Assembly: GCA_950295325.1 (NCBI GenBank)
Contig: OX485806.1
Coordinates: 14,198,001 to 14,262,000 of the forward strand
Source: Polytrichum commune
Taxonomy: Eukaryota > Streptophyta > Polytrichopsida > Polytrichales > Polytrichaceae
Length of the DNA stretch: 64,000 bases
Direction: 5' to 3'
Position numbers and translations under genes: made by a program. The notes under the pieces are model-generated. The model saw only the letters and a program-made list of their open reading frames with translations, was not told where the DNA came from and searched no databases. Shown here piece by piece: positions 26,167-38,485 of this stretch. Every line of letters begins with the position of its first letter. Within the stretch, counting starts at the first letter, position 1.

Positions 26167-28359
26167 GTATTGATCAACATTTCACAAGTTTCATAATACT
26201 AATACAAGCCGGTAGGGTATTGAATACCACCTTTGGTATTGTGTATTGATATCATGCAATCACTTGTATGTTAGCCCAACATTGGCGATGACCTTTAAGG
26301 TGCCAATGTTTTGAATGTAATGATACCAACCCATTCCCAAAATTTGGTGGTATGTTGGTAGATCCAATTGATGCATATGTTCACATTGATCAAATAAATG
26401 TGCAATGTCTTTAGTATCATGGCTTGATCACAATAAGGAAAAGGTCTGGTATTCTTGATGTACAATGTTGTGGACTATACAAAATAATCAATGCAAATGA
26501 TGTGTATGAATATAGTGTGTTATGTTCAAACAAACATGTGTTGTGTGTTTGAAACTATGCCTAAGAGGCACATGCATGTTGCATGGAAGTGGTCACAAGG
26601 TGGTTCCACTTATTTTTTTAGTTGTCAACATTAAGTGCCATAATGAAAATGAATGTCTATTATGAAGTTGTTTGACTATGCCTAGAATGACATGATTCTT
26701 TTGATTTACATGGGAATATAATCTTGCCAATTTATGTGACCTTAACTGCAAACCAATTAGCCACACTTGTGAAACGACCCACGGGGAGGTCACTCCATTG
26801 TCAAGTTGAACACCCTGTGCGAACAAAGTTTGCTACCCCTATATTACATGCCATATATAATTTTAGAATTTATGATATTTTTTCTACATATACATAACCA
26901 TCGATAGTAACTTTTGTATATATTTTCTGAAATCTCTAGTCATCGTCATTTTTTTAGTTCAATTCTACGTCATTCTAGTTAGGAATGGTATATTTTTATA
27001 TTAAAAAAATCATGACATTTAGTTACTGTTTTTTACTATGTAATAAGCACCATGTATATCTCTACTCATGAAAAAGATTTGATAAAAGTTTGACCCATTT
27101 CGGTGATGCTTTATGTAAAAAGTAGGATTTTTTACATGTAAAGCGTTCGCACATGGTTGTTCAACTTTACAATGGAGTGACATGCTCCTTGTGAAACAAC
27201 CACATAAGGCACACAAACCTTATTGCAAGGATGCAGCCCCATGCATGATGGCTTCTAATGAGCTGGGACAATATCTCCAATGGAATGATGCCAACCCATT
27301 CTCATAATTTGGTAGCATGTCAGTAAACCCTACCCTAAACCCTAAACCCTAAACTCTCCCAAACCCCCTAAACCCTAAACCCTAAATCACAAACACGTGT
27401 ATCTAACTCCCAAGCGTCTTGAAATTGTATTTTGGCCTTGCCATGCGAAAGTGCGTGTGTGGAGTGTTGATTGTGTAGCAAATACAACCATTCAAAATCA
27501 ACTCATTTTTAAGTGGAGTGCTAACTTCACTCATATACCTTTAGGGTGTTTGGCTTAATATTGATCAACGTGAAGAAAATCCTATATGGGGCCGGCTGTG
27601 ATTGTCAAATCTTACTCTGCATATCTACAATTTTAGATTGAATATGAGCTAGCACAACAATATCAAACCAAATATGAGTGAACACAAATCATCAACTGAG
27701 TAATGGGGTTCAAAGCATTGCAAGTACAAGTATTTTGATTCTTAATGTCACTAATAAATTAATGCTATATGAATTCCTTGACACGTGATGATTCACTAAA
27801 CATAGTTTCAACCCAAAGATACAAAAATATTATATTGGAACTTGGCGGGCTTGTAGAAATCAAATATATAGATTAAACATTTAAGCCCCTTTGACCTTGA
27901 ACACTTTGGGAGATTGATTTTGGCCACTCAAACATAAGATAGTGATACTTCAATGTCTTTGAAGGCTACACTTCTTGATATCTTCACTACATCGCTTTTA
28001 GAAAACTTGACGGAGGTTTCCTTTCATCCAATTTGAAATAAGAATATACAATCCATATGAAATTGCTCAAAGTGTTTAAAGGTTAATTGTGAACATTTTA
28101 GCATATTAATACTATTTATATAAAATTGTTTTATATACCAGATGGTTTGAAATCTTAATCAAACTCTTTCCAACTAAGTGTGTGTCCAAGTGTCAAAAAA
28201 TAACAACATTGCAAAAGCAACAATCTATCACTATCTACTGAAAAATCACACAATATTCTAACCTAACATTGTACACTTCCAAAATTAATTTCGAAATGAG
28301 AGGTCCAAATCGGGCTCTGAGAATGTTTAAAGTAGACATCCCTTATTCAATTGCTTATC
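26167..28359. other. intergenic, no gene recognised
   Basis: AT-rich, with short ORFs under 80 codons. It contains the telomere-like array listed separately. A GTATTGTGTATTGATAT word at about 26236-26252 recurs near 22854-22870, so the SINE appears to have landed inside an older repeat. Confidence 0.5.
27329..27387 (-). repeat. interstitial telomere-like array (CCCTAAA)n
   Basis: CCCTAAA units, some degenerate, in two blocks separated by CTCTCCCAAACCC. The C-rich strand is on top, which is the inverse orientation of the array at 17037-17060. Confidence 0.85.
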
Positions 28360-28700
28360 TTATTCATGCACCTATGTGTTGAGTGGTACATGGGTTGGTT
28401 TGGCTCCAAGACCACACACCCAAAAAACATGTGTTGAAAGAGATTGCATTGTGTGCTCAAAATATGATAAGCATTCTAGACACGATAGTCAACATGACTG
28501 AGAAAATGTCCTTTATGACCATTTAATGATATGTATAAGATTTTTCACTTTGGTTATGAATAAAATAATAACATCATGAGCTCAAAAAAATACGAGGAAG
28601 GTGGCTACAAAATCAATTTTAAAATTTAACTACCTTGTAATAATCACATGTTTCATGTCCTAGGAGAAGTGGGCTAACTTAGAGCTGGTTTTGACTATAG
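28360..28700 (-). repeat. dispersed repeat family A, copy 6 (reverse)
   Basis: In reverse it matches 14157-14545: AGCCCACTTCTCCTAGGACA, TGACATTTTCTC region, TTTTGAGCACACAATG, and CCAACCCATGTACCACTC. It may extend to about 29125, where AGGCCCATCTACC resembles the family end. It is non-coding and decayed. Confidence 0.5.
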
Positions 28701-29129
28701 TGAAAGAGTGCATTGGTTGGTCAAACATTTTAGCCCAAGGTAAGGTTATTTGAGGCTATGATTGGTATGATGGACAAGATGTTAAAGAAAAGAAAAAAAC
28801 AACCCCTCTAGTTGGAATTTTCCGGCGGCCAAGTTTCTTGTCCGAGGGTTTAAGATTGCCTATAAGACTTGACCTCTAAAGAACTCCGCCAACACAAATT
28901 TTTTGCCATGTTGGCAACCATGTCATGTTTTTATTCATGCTTGAAATTCTCCACTAGAGATGTCTTGACCATAGTGTAAACCCAGGCCGGTGAAGAACCC
29001 ATTTCGTAACTGATTGCATTGCTCCGTTCCCCTAAAATTCATAACTGATGCACTTCTTCACCGTAGTCTAAACCGGTCCTTAGTCGGAAAAAAAAACATC
29101 CATTTTAAGGCCCATCTACCTTACGAGTT

Positions 29130-30155
29130 ACGTTAAGGGGTTCAATACAATTGAATGTGCAAGGCGAGGTGGAGCAACCCGGCCACCATGGCCCGTTCTA
29201 CGCCACCCGGCCCAGCCTCCCCATCCAAACCCGCGTTTCCCGCCGGACCGGGCAAGACCCGACCCGGCCCGGCCCGGCGTCCTGAGCCAGAGGAAGAGGA
29301 TAGACACGAAAAGGTGGCAGACCTAGAATACCTACGGGGTAGGCCTACGCGTAGGCTGTCGACCTAGAAATTTAGCTACTGTAGCTCCCAGGGCGGGCAG
29401 CTATGGCGATTGGAGCCAGCCAGCACCACGGCGAGGGTTAGTAGCATCCATGGGGCGTCGCGGCGAACGACATCGTCATCGCCATCGTCGAGTAATCTTC
29501 AGCTCAGCATCCCTGACATGCACTCCCAGCTCGCCCTGCCCCGACACTGCCATTCAACACCATTCTCGCCACCGGCCGTGGAGAAACGAGCAAATAAGCG
29601 CCACCCGAAGTGGCTGAGTGGGGCAGAGTAGGGTTGCCTTTTTGGCTTCTCTTTCTTGTTGCGTCTTGCAATCAATAATGGCGATGGAGCTCGTGGCGTC
29701 GATGGAAATGGCAAGACGGAGGGAGCTCTGCAAGTTTGGAGATGTGTGAGTGGTGGATGCGAGGTGCTTGAAGGCAAGGCAGGGGGGAAATGGCACCTTA
29801 GGGTTTTGGTCCGGGGGATGGGGTTGTGTGGAGATGGTGGTGAAATTTATGCGTGATTGGATGGGATGTGTGTGGTCTGATGTGGTTTGGTGATGTGAGA
29901 GTGGAGTTGGATATGTCAGGTGGATGATAGAGGCCAATTGGAGTATGTGAAGAGAGTATACGAGATTGATGTATGGGTGTATTCGCTGGAGAGTTGTTTA
30001 CTGGATGTGCAAATAATAGAATGCTGGTTGAATAAAGGGGCATTTGAGAGAATATCATCGGTTTGGTTACCAATTAAATTTTTAGGTTGAGTGAGGACAG
30101 TAGAGAGAGGCCTTTGTGCCTTCCTGATTAGTGAGAGTGAGTGAGATCTTTTATA
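29130..30155 (+). promoter_or_regulatory. promoter and leader region of the SAMTL-like gene
   Basis: GC-rich from about 29160 to 29650, then AT-richer, ending at the ATG at 30156. It contains a short upstream ORF (29678-29749, 23 codons then TGA) and a donor-like GTGAGT at 29746, so a leader intron is possible. No clear TATA box was identified. Open frames on the minus strand here are proline/serine-rich low complexity and are not supported as genes. Confidence 0.35.
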
Positions 30156-33100
30156 ATGGACGTGAACGAACAGAGCGGAGGGTGGAATCCAATCGTAGTC
30201 CTAGCTCTACACTGTCACAATGTACAGAAATCTCTGTTACAGACGCCAAAACCTCCTCCGTATCCGTCTGTCTCCTCGAATGCATCACATGACCACTCTA
30301 CGAATTCTCTCGTCTCGGCTCTCACTGCTATGAAGAAAGGGATGCCCCCAGCCGTGTTAACTTTGTTCCGCAACAACAACAACATCAACAACAATATCAA
30401 CAACAGCAGCAATAACAGCAATGAGAGAGAGAATAGCAACTTTTCTTGCAGCTGTAGCGGGAGGAGCAGTGGTAGTAAGGCGTTTCTTGGCGTGTCAATA
30501 CCAAATTCCGGTCTGTTTGGAGGATTTGATCATACTGAGAAGGCCATTGCCCTTTCCTGCAGTTTTTGTGAGGCTCGTCGAGACTCGATGGACATGGAAA
30601 GCAGGTCTCCGAAACCATTTCTCGGTTTCAATTTGCAGGGGTTTTCAATTGCAGGGTTCAATAGGAGCGGCACTGAGCAAGAGACCACCACCACCACCAC
30701 CACCAAGGGTTGTGGTTGCGCGAAAGGTAGGATGATGGAGAATCAGAATCATAAAGTGGACATTCATAAGGAGGCAGGTATGGATGCAAGTATTATCAAT
30801 GTGTCCATAATGGTGATGTCGATGTTTGGGCAGGAGAAGCAAGGAGAGAAAGAGAAAGAGAGAGAGAAGGGGAAACCTATAGCCCACTTCCAGCATAATA
30901 ATAATAGTGTTTGTAAACTCCCAGAATGTAGTTCTTCCATAGGGCAAACATCATCAGCACGACCTGTGAAGGACAATGATCTGCATCCGTTGCTACAAAT
31001 TCCTGTTTTTGGGTTCCTTTCGCAACATCTATCTAGACAGGTTATTCAAAAACCCAGTACAAAATGTGATCGAAAACGAAGCCGTCTGGTCTGCGCATGT
31101 GGGAACCGCGAGGAAGAAGGAACCCATGATTTATCTCGCCGGAAAGCAGCAAAGAGACCTTTCTTAGGGATTTTTTTGGCCAGTTTCATGCAACCTAAGG
31201 TGCCGGCAATAGAATTTTTAGTAGCGAACGGGAAAAAGAGGATGCGGACCACTAGGTTAGCCTCTCTAGGGTTTGCCAGATTGCAAGGAGAGCCGGAAGG
31301 GTCGACCCGAACGGTGGTGGTTCCCGATGAAGTAAGAGACGAGGTGATTGTTGAGACTGGAAGTTTGAGCGAAAAATTGAAGAGTACAGGATTGCAGCCA
31401 ATCCAGGTGAAGCTACCTAACATGGAGGGTTTACGATCATCACTGTCTACTCTTAGTGTGAAGGAGCTTGTGGATCGCGTGACAGAGCTCAGTAAGCTAG
31501 GAAAAAGTGCCCAAGATTATCCTGACAAGAAGAAGCTGACTTCAGTGCAGGACTTCTTTAGATACACAGAAGCTGAAGGTGAGACTACAGTAAATGAAGC
31601 TATTGACTCTTGCTGCTGAAAGGGGAAGGGGAAGGGGAAGGGAAAGTGAAAGGGTTTTGAATTTCAAGCACTAGGTGGCAAGACCCTGCTCCCACGACTA
31701 GTTCTTGTATAACTTGCAAATGAAAACAGAAGTACAACTCTTTCAGAGTTTCTATCTAATATGAAGTTGCTGGGATCTTTAGGAAAGGATGTATGAGTCA
31801 ATAAATTATGCTGGGTTTGGTGTTTTGGTGGTTTCTGCTAGCACTTATGACTCTACATATGCATTCTATGATTTCTGTGCAGGGAGGAGGTTGTTTGAGG
31901 AGCTGGATCGAGATAGTGATGGGCAGGTCACTTTGGATGATCTTGAACTCGCAATGAAGAAACGACGCTTGCCTCAACGCTATGCCCGTGAATTCCTTCG
32001 GAGAACTCGCAAGCATTGGTTTGCAAAATCAATTGGCTGGACTGAATTCCAGTTGCTGATGGAGCAAAAGGAACCTCAAATGCTGCGGGCATTCACATCG
32101 CTTGCTTTGAGTAAATCAGGCACTTTGCAAAAAAACCAAGTGCTTGCTTCCTTGAAGAATGCAGGTCTACCTGCAACGGATGGTAATGCAGCAGCTATGA
32201 TGAAATTTTTGAATGTTGATACTGAAGGCTCAGTTGCTTATGGTCAATTTCGTAACTTCATGCTGCTGCTTCCACCAGAACGGCTTGGGGATGATCCACG
32301 GTATGGCTTATGTTTCCAAAGGATAGTTGTTGGTTTTCCTGGCATGGAATTGTAGAAGCTGTGTCTACTTTGTTTTAATGTCATTTTTGAATAACTCTCT
32401 TATACCAAGCTGGTGATGGATCTCCATGTCTTAACTTGTGGCGAATTACCTTGAGATCTTAGTTGGGAGGCTACTTGTCATGACTTGTTTTTGGTGTGTA
32501 ATTTTATTTCAGGATGGTTTGGTTTGAGGCAGCAACCGTGGTGCCTATGGCGCCTCCGGTTGATATTGCAGCTGGCTCAGTTTTAAAGTCAGCATTAGCA
32601 GGAGGTTTGGCAAGCGCTCTCTCTACATCCATGTTACACCCACTTGATACTGTGAAGGTGAGGTCACTCTCAAGATACATCAATCAAATTCTGTTGATCT
32701 ACGATATCTGCAGCTCAAGTTTGTAGATGAAAGGATAACAGCTGGACATGTGCAACTAACAACTATGTTACGTATTGAACCTTCAATCCTTGGCTCTTAC
32801 CTCATAAAGGGCTGGATACTGACAAACTTTTTGTGGACCAGGTTCCAAGTATGCTCCCTCATTTTTGCTTTTATACTGGACTGACATTATGTTCCCTGGC
32901 CTCTGTAGACAAGGGTTCAAGCATCGACCTTGTCATTCCCAGAAGTGATTGCGAAGTTGCCCCAGATTGGTGTCAGAGGCATGTACCGGGGGTCCATTCC
33001 TGCAGTTCTGGGCCAGTTTACAAGGTGGGGCTTTGACTCAATTTACTTATGAAAAAAGATATTTTGTTTTCAAGCTAAGTAGATATGTCAGTTTTTGTGG

Positions 33101-34331
33101 ACATTTGAGACCTTGGGGAGAGTAATCTGCTGAGTCCTTGGGCTATGGCCATGTGCCAATCTCAATAGTTCTAATCCTTGGTTCTGGAAAATAAGAATCT
33201 CTGTGCTAGACCTAACAGGTTTCTCCTTGGGGTTTGTCAGTCATGGAATTCGGACAGGGGTGCTAGAAGCCAGCAAGCTCCTCTTGAAAAAAATGGCACC
33301 AAATGTCTCTGATCTTCAGGTATGAATTACTGACCAAGCACTTCAAAGCATCTGCAAGTTATGTAACATTTAACAAGGTCCTTTCAAGATACACCTTTCT
33401 AGCCCAATGATCAATCTGATAAGAAAAGGGCATATATTTGGTGTCATGGGTCTTTCTTGAGGATTCTGTTGTGCACCATCTACAACGTGAACTGCAGATA
33501 TGCGGTAGTTCAGTTCTATAGTCACCTTTGTTGGTATTTATCACATACTCTAATCGAACTCCCGACTTTGTCTTACTGAGAATTTTCATTCAACACATAT
33601 TGACATCATTTGGACCTGTGTTACAGGTGCAGTCTTTGTCATCTTTCACGAGCACCGTCATTGGCACAGCTGTGCGAATCCCTTGCGAGGTTCTGAAACA
33701 GCGGTTGCAAGCTGGTTTGTACAATTCAGTTGGAGAGGCTATCATAGGAACATATCAACGAGATGGTCTGAGGGGTTTCTTCAGGGGAACAGGAGTCACG
33801 CTGTGCAGGGAGGTTCCTTTCTATGTTGCTGGCATGGGTATCTACGAGGAGGCCAAAAAGGTCAGTTGTACGTTGATATTTTGTTGGTTTGTCGGCACAT
33901 TTTCAATGGCGATGTGAAACATCTAATAGAAATGATGTAGCTCAAAAGTATGGAATCTGATATTATTATCTTGACTCCTATTGAGAGTATATAATTAACT
34001 AATCCATGTCTTCTTACAGGTTGTCCAGAAGGTATTGGATAGGGACCTGCAACCATGGGAGACTATTTGTATAGGTGGCCTCTCAGGAGGTCTTGCAGCT
34101 GTGGCTACAACCCCGTTTGATGTGATGAAAACACGGACTATGACTGCAGCACCAGGCATGCCATCCACTATGGGTACAATCATGGTTGCTATAGTGAAAG
34201 AAGAAGGCTTACTGGCCCTTTTCAAAGGAGCAATACCACGGTTTTTCTGGATTGCACCTCTAGGCGCTATGAATTTTGCAGGATACGAGCTAGCGAAGCG
34301 AGCAATGGAGAACAAGGAGAAGGAAGCTTGA
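30156..34331 (+). CDS. SAMTL: S-adenosylmethionine transporter-like mitochondrial carrier family protein with EF-hand, 7 coding exons, 908 aa
   Basis: Coding exons: 30156-31578, 31883-32300, 32513-32657, 32909-33024, 33241-33319, 33627-33860, 34020-34331. All junctions are GT-AG and in phase (2727 nt). The C-terminal half aligns along its length with the plant SAMTL family (Arabidopsis At2g35800 type). A canonical EF-hand loop DRDSDGQVTLDD (483-494) is followed by a second, degenerate EF-like segment and three mitochondrial-carrier repeats with signatures PLDTVK (657-662), PCEVLK (746-751) and PFDVMK (837-842). The N-terminal 475 residues come from one large exon, with Asn runs (about 72-90), cysteine pairs, three (K/R)xFLG motifs and the conserved LPNMEGLRSSLSTLSV ... 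SVQDFFRYTEAEG stretch. By family, it is a membrane protein of mitochondria or plastids, probably carrying a nucleotide-type solute; calcium regulation is inferred from the EF-hand. The substrate cannot be proven from sequence. ATG 30156 is preferred because an in-frame TGA lies just upstream (30138). Confidence 0.93.
31619..31645. repeat. GGGGAA-rich short tandem repeat in intron 1 of the SAMTL-like gene
   Basis: About four AGGGGA-type hexamer units, purine-only on the plus strand, within intron 31579-31882. Confidence 0.75.
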
Positions 34332-35800
34332 AGGGAGGGGGTCTGTTCAATTGTGGAAATACAACAAGAACAGTTCGAAGAAGGGGCGTGAAGAAGAGGT
34401 GTTAAAACCTTCCTCCCCTTCCCTGGGAGCTCAGGAGCTCTGAAGGCTTGATGCTTTTAGTGATCAGGGTGAAGGAGTGTACATATATATTGGACAAAAC
34501 ACACCACACTTAGGGGGCGGTACAAAAGAAAGGGGAGGAACGGCAACTTCACTCCTGCATTTTCGAAGTTTGAAACATGAATCTGGCAGACCGCTCATTT
34601 ATACCTGCAAGGAAAACAAGTGTCAGAGAGTCAGTGCTATGGAGATTGGAGATTGAAAATATTAGCAATAGGTCCACCAAGATAGAGAGTAATTTTGAGC
34701 TTTTCTTTATTAAGCCAAAAGTTTCAAATCTGATGCCACCTTTGCTAGCTGTGGTTTCATTAGAGTAAATTTGCCATCTGGGCTTGTGCTTCTGGGTCCA
34801 TATAGATGGAGAACGACCAGGAGATGGTCCTTCAGGAATTCGTCGACAATTTGAACTTCGTTCCAGCTCGTTTTACAGATTGATACGTTGTCCTCATCAA
34901 ACTTTACAAATGACAGCTGCTGGAGTTCCATATTAAATGGCATAGAATTGTGGAGTGGCCACAAACGGATGACATGCATGAGACTGTAACACTTGCCTCA
35001 TTTCAGTCTACTGAGAACCACAGTGTTTAGTAACTAGAGAAGCTGGTTTGCCCTATTTAAGAGGTGGCAGACTGGCTTAATTGGAACTGAAATATGCAAT
35101 CACGTCCAAAGGACAATCAATACAAAGTGCTATTACACCTGAGAACATGATCTCCGCTGTATTTATGCATTGATGTGTTTTGAAAGTTTCTACAATTTTG
35201 AGAATAAGTGATCCTGTGTGAATGAGACTGAGGAACTCTCTATTTCACAACATAAGCCGTAAGCAGGATTAGAGAGGAGCAGGGGATTCAATTTTCTTCT
35301 CCATCTTGTTTGCTCTCAAGCCTACTCCACAGAGGGGTGGTTCATGTCATTACATTCTTCCAACCATACCAGATTCTGGATTAAATGTACGGTGCTTTTT
35401 GGAAGTTGGTATAACCTTTTACCTAGAAAACCAATTTTGTTACCTCATTATTTATTCCTCAGCATGCAAAAGTTGTCTAATCTAATGTACAATGGACAAC
35501 ATGGCGGAGGTGGTGGTGATGTCTATTGCCCCATCATTTCGGAAAGGTGGGAGAGCATGTGTCTATAAGGTTGGGACCGAAGTGGATTTCGTTTCCCAAC
35601 ACTTGCCATGGGGGTGCAATAATAACCTCCTCTCTATAGGTTGATTGCTTGTTTACCTTCTTTTAACCTCAGTAGACTAATTTGGGGGTCTAAAACCCCA
35701 CTTTAGTTGTTAATTTCGCTAAAAATGAGAATATTTGGGTTCTTATAGCTATCAACGTTTTCATCCTCCCCTTTGCTGGTGCTACAAAACACCACTTGGA
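34332..35800. other. 3' UTR and downstream flank of the SAMTL-like gene
   Basis: No further exon and no recognisable gene. The first few hundred bases are probably 3' UTR; no definite AATAAA was identified. Confidence 0.4.
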
Positions 35801-35834
35801 CATCATGGGTCAAACTACACCAATTATGATAAAT

Positions 35835-36000
35835 AATGTGGGCATATGTATACTATGATTTACCTTTTGTATCCCTCTATTGTGGCATGTAGTATACACT
35901 TTCACGCATGGAAATAACGTGTATTACTAGCTACACTTGAATCTTGAACCACTCACTATGTACTCATTCTTTCACTTCCAGTAAGAATTGAAAGCATTTG
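35835..36000 (+). repeat. dispersed repeat family I, copy 1
   Basis: AATAATGTGGGCATA, then ACACTTGAATCTTGAACCAC and ACTCATTCTTTCACTTCCAG match the reverse complement of 59775-59905. Non-coding. Confidence 0.5.
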
Positions 36001-37661
36001 CGCATGCAAGTCCAAAGAGCATGACCTTACTTCCTAAGTCCAAGAATCAAGGGAGGAAACATAAAAAATTGACATTCATGTGTATTTTGAAGACAAAAAT
36101 AACTAATTATTCAACTCATTATGGTCAAATGACTAAGACTTGGGAGGTGATCTTGGTGTCTTTAGAAAGAACGCAATAAGTCCTACAAAATACACTATTT
36201 GTTTGTGAAAAGCGAGCAAGATTCAAAGGAGATATCATCAATTTGTTTCTTGGACCTTCGATGTTATATAACGTGGGTTGGTAAATAGTGTGCACCCATA
36301 GTATTATCCCAATGATTTTAGGGTGGCTTCCTTGTTATGAGCTTGGCCCACATTAATTATCATAATCAATGTAATTGAAAGAAAACTTATGTTTTATTGG
36401 TAAGAAAATTTGTCTGTAAAAAGTCTTAGATGTGCATAACAATATCCCATGCTCAAATTTTTAGCATTTGGTGTAATGGCGATTATCTCATTAATTGTAT
36501 GAGCAATCTGGATGACAATTGGTATACTTTCAACTAAGAAAAACTATGCCCACAAGGCTCTAGAATCTAAAACCAATTCCTTCACCAAATTTCATTTGAG
36601 CTGCATGATATCATTACGAAATGTAAGAGAATGAGGAAGTTGTTGTTGGTTTTCCATGAGGATGTCAACAATTGATACTTGTCATAAGTTTGTAGCAGAA
36701 AAAGAAGATCATTAGTGTATTTTATACTAACATGAACCCCCCATGCCCATTACGACATGAATAGAAGGTGGTGAACAAACATCTTACATCAATGTACAAC
36801 ACGAATATTTTATTTTATTTTATTTTAAGTTTTTTGATAGTACATTCATGGATGTAGTCCATTTGGTATTCCTCCTAGTATAGGTGTATGTCTTTGGATG
36901 TAGAGATGGAAATCAAGATAGGTCTTTTGGCAGGTGGACCCCTAGAAGAATGCTAGCAACCTTGCCAAGTTGTTGGGCTAGCTATGATATTGCAGGGATT
37001 TTGGAGGCCAGTCTCCCAAAAAGTTAGGCCAATCATGCCCCTCCTTCGCCATAAGACTAAGTGGGGTGGACATAAGGAAGGGCTTTGGCCTCTAGTTTTG
37101 TCTCGGTTGCCGTGCGTTCCCTATTTTTTCCATCTCTCTATTGTCCTTTTTGTAGATATGGTGTGTTTGACAAAGACCCTCTATTGCTGGATAAAACTCC
37201 CACCCCAGTCAACAATGATGAAGTTTGTGTGTAACATGATATCGGGATAGGTGGCGTTTTCATGGGCAGAGAGGATTTTGTGTTTCATGATGGATTGGGC
37301 TAATGTATGTGAGCCTGAAAGCGTGGCATGTCCAATGCCGAGGTCTAGATTTTATCTTAAAGTTGCGCTAACATAACCTTTGTAACACACCCTTCCACCA
37401 ACTCGCCAAGGGCCACACAACAAGGGGTGTAAGAACATGGTAGCAACAACTTTAGACGGGATATGAAGGATAGGCTCCTAAGCGCCCTTGTAATAGGTGC
37501 CATTCATAAAACGAACATCCCACGATCACAAAATGGCAACTCGTAGCAATTGAACTCCAGTCCCACAAATTACTGCGGTCGTTGCAATGCCGAAGGTTTA
37601 ATGCATCAACATAAAACGACGAGCCTTTGGATATTGATATCACACATTCGCAGTACTGCAT
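36001..37661. other. intergenic, no gene recognised
   Basis: No supported gene. It contains a TTTTA microsatellite at 36806-36828 and several short ORFs without a family. Confidence 0.5.
36806..36828. repeat. (ATTTT)n microsatellite
   Basis: Four tandem pentanucleotide units. Confidence 0.8.
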
Positions 37662-37802
37662 AACATTATTCAGATCCATGACAGTGTTATGTGGGACTGA
37701 CAATTTTCTGTGGAATGTTCCCCACATTCATACTGAATGCGAGGAATATTCTGCAGAATACTGTCAGTCCCACAGAACACTGTTATGGATCTGAATAATG
37801 TT
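37662..37802. mobile_element. MITE-like inverted-repeat element, copy 1
   Basis: A 141 bp element with long terminal inverted repeats of about 40 bp. The left end AACATTATTCAGATCC mirrors the right end GGATCTGAATAATGTT, and TGGGACTGACA mirrors TGTCAGTCCCA. There is no coding capacity. Two relatives are at 40808-40967 and 57617-57750. Confidence 0.85.
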
Positions 37803-37804
37803 GT

Positions 37805-38086
37805 GTGCTCGGAGAGTATAGTGTGGCTGAGGGCCATGAGTGGTGGCAAAGATTCAAGCTCTTGGCTGATACAAAGTCGGAGGAAGAGGGGGGAGATTAC
37901 GAGCAAGAGATTGGGTTCAGACAGGAAGGTAACAAGGACAAATTAGACTGCGATGATTTCCAAGACATCCAAGGGGAGGGCTCAATGTGCGATGTGGAGC
38001 AACTATTGCATCAACAAGAGTTAGTGGCCAGGCAATCGCGGGAATGGCGAGTTCCAGTTCAGGGCAGCTCCGACATTGACTCTTGA
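37805..38086 (+). other. open frame, 93 codons, acidic, unidentified
   Basis: An ATG-started frame in slightly GC-richer DNA directly beside the MITE. The predicted product is acidic and glutamine-rich, without a domain I recognise. It could be a relic exon of a transposon protein or gene; a real gene is not supported. Confidence 0.2.
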
Positions 38087-38358
38087 GCATGCTTGAAGGG
38101 GTGAGTCATACATTTTGAATTTCATTCTTGCTCTCCACTTGTCTGGATTGTGTGTCAAGCTGATTGCACTTAGCTTGGATTTAGTAGGCCATTTTTCGTG
38201 ATTGAATGCCAATTGGGCGAAGTGCCGAATCTGTGTGCTAGACATCAATCTTCGACAATCCACATTCTTGGACAGGCTACATTCTTCCGCTCTGCACAAA
38301 TGCAGCTATAGCTTGCAGGCAGGTTTAGTGTTCCATCAACTACTTCTATTTGGATGTG

Positions 38359-38485
38359 TGGGCTTGCTACAACTTGGCCAATCTATACTCTGTTCGGCTG
38401 CAACGTTGTTGCAATTTGGTCGATTTGTACTATGTCTGGTTGCAGCATCGCTGCAACTTCGCCAATCTGAACTATGCCATACTCC
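38359..38485 (+). repeat. three 42-bp tandem repeats
   Basis: Units begin at about 38363, 38405 and 38447 (GCTACAACTTGGCCAATCT, TTGCAATTTGGTCGATTTG, CTGCAACTTCGCCAATCTG). The period is exactly 14 codons, and in one frame it gives a repeated LLQLGQSILCSAA-type peptide inside the ORF 38202-38504. A weaker fourth unit may precede it. Confidence 0.6.

Noticed and set aside
29554-29937. 127-codon minus-strand ORF upstream of the SAMTL-like gene
   Set aside because: Pro/Ser/Thr/His low complexity, no domain, overlaps the expected promoter/leader of the neighbouring gene.
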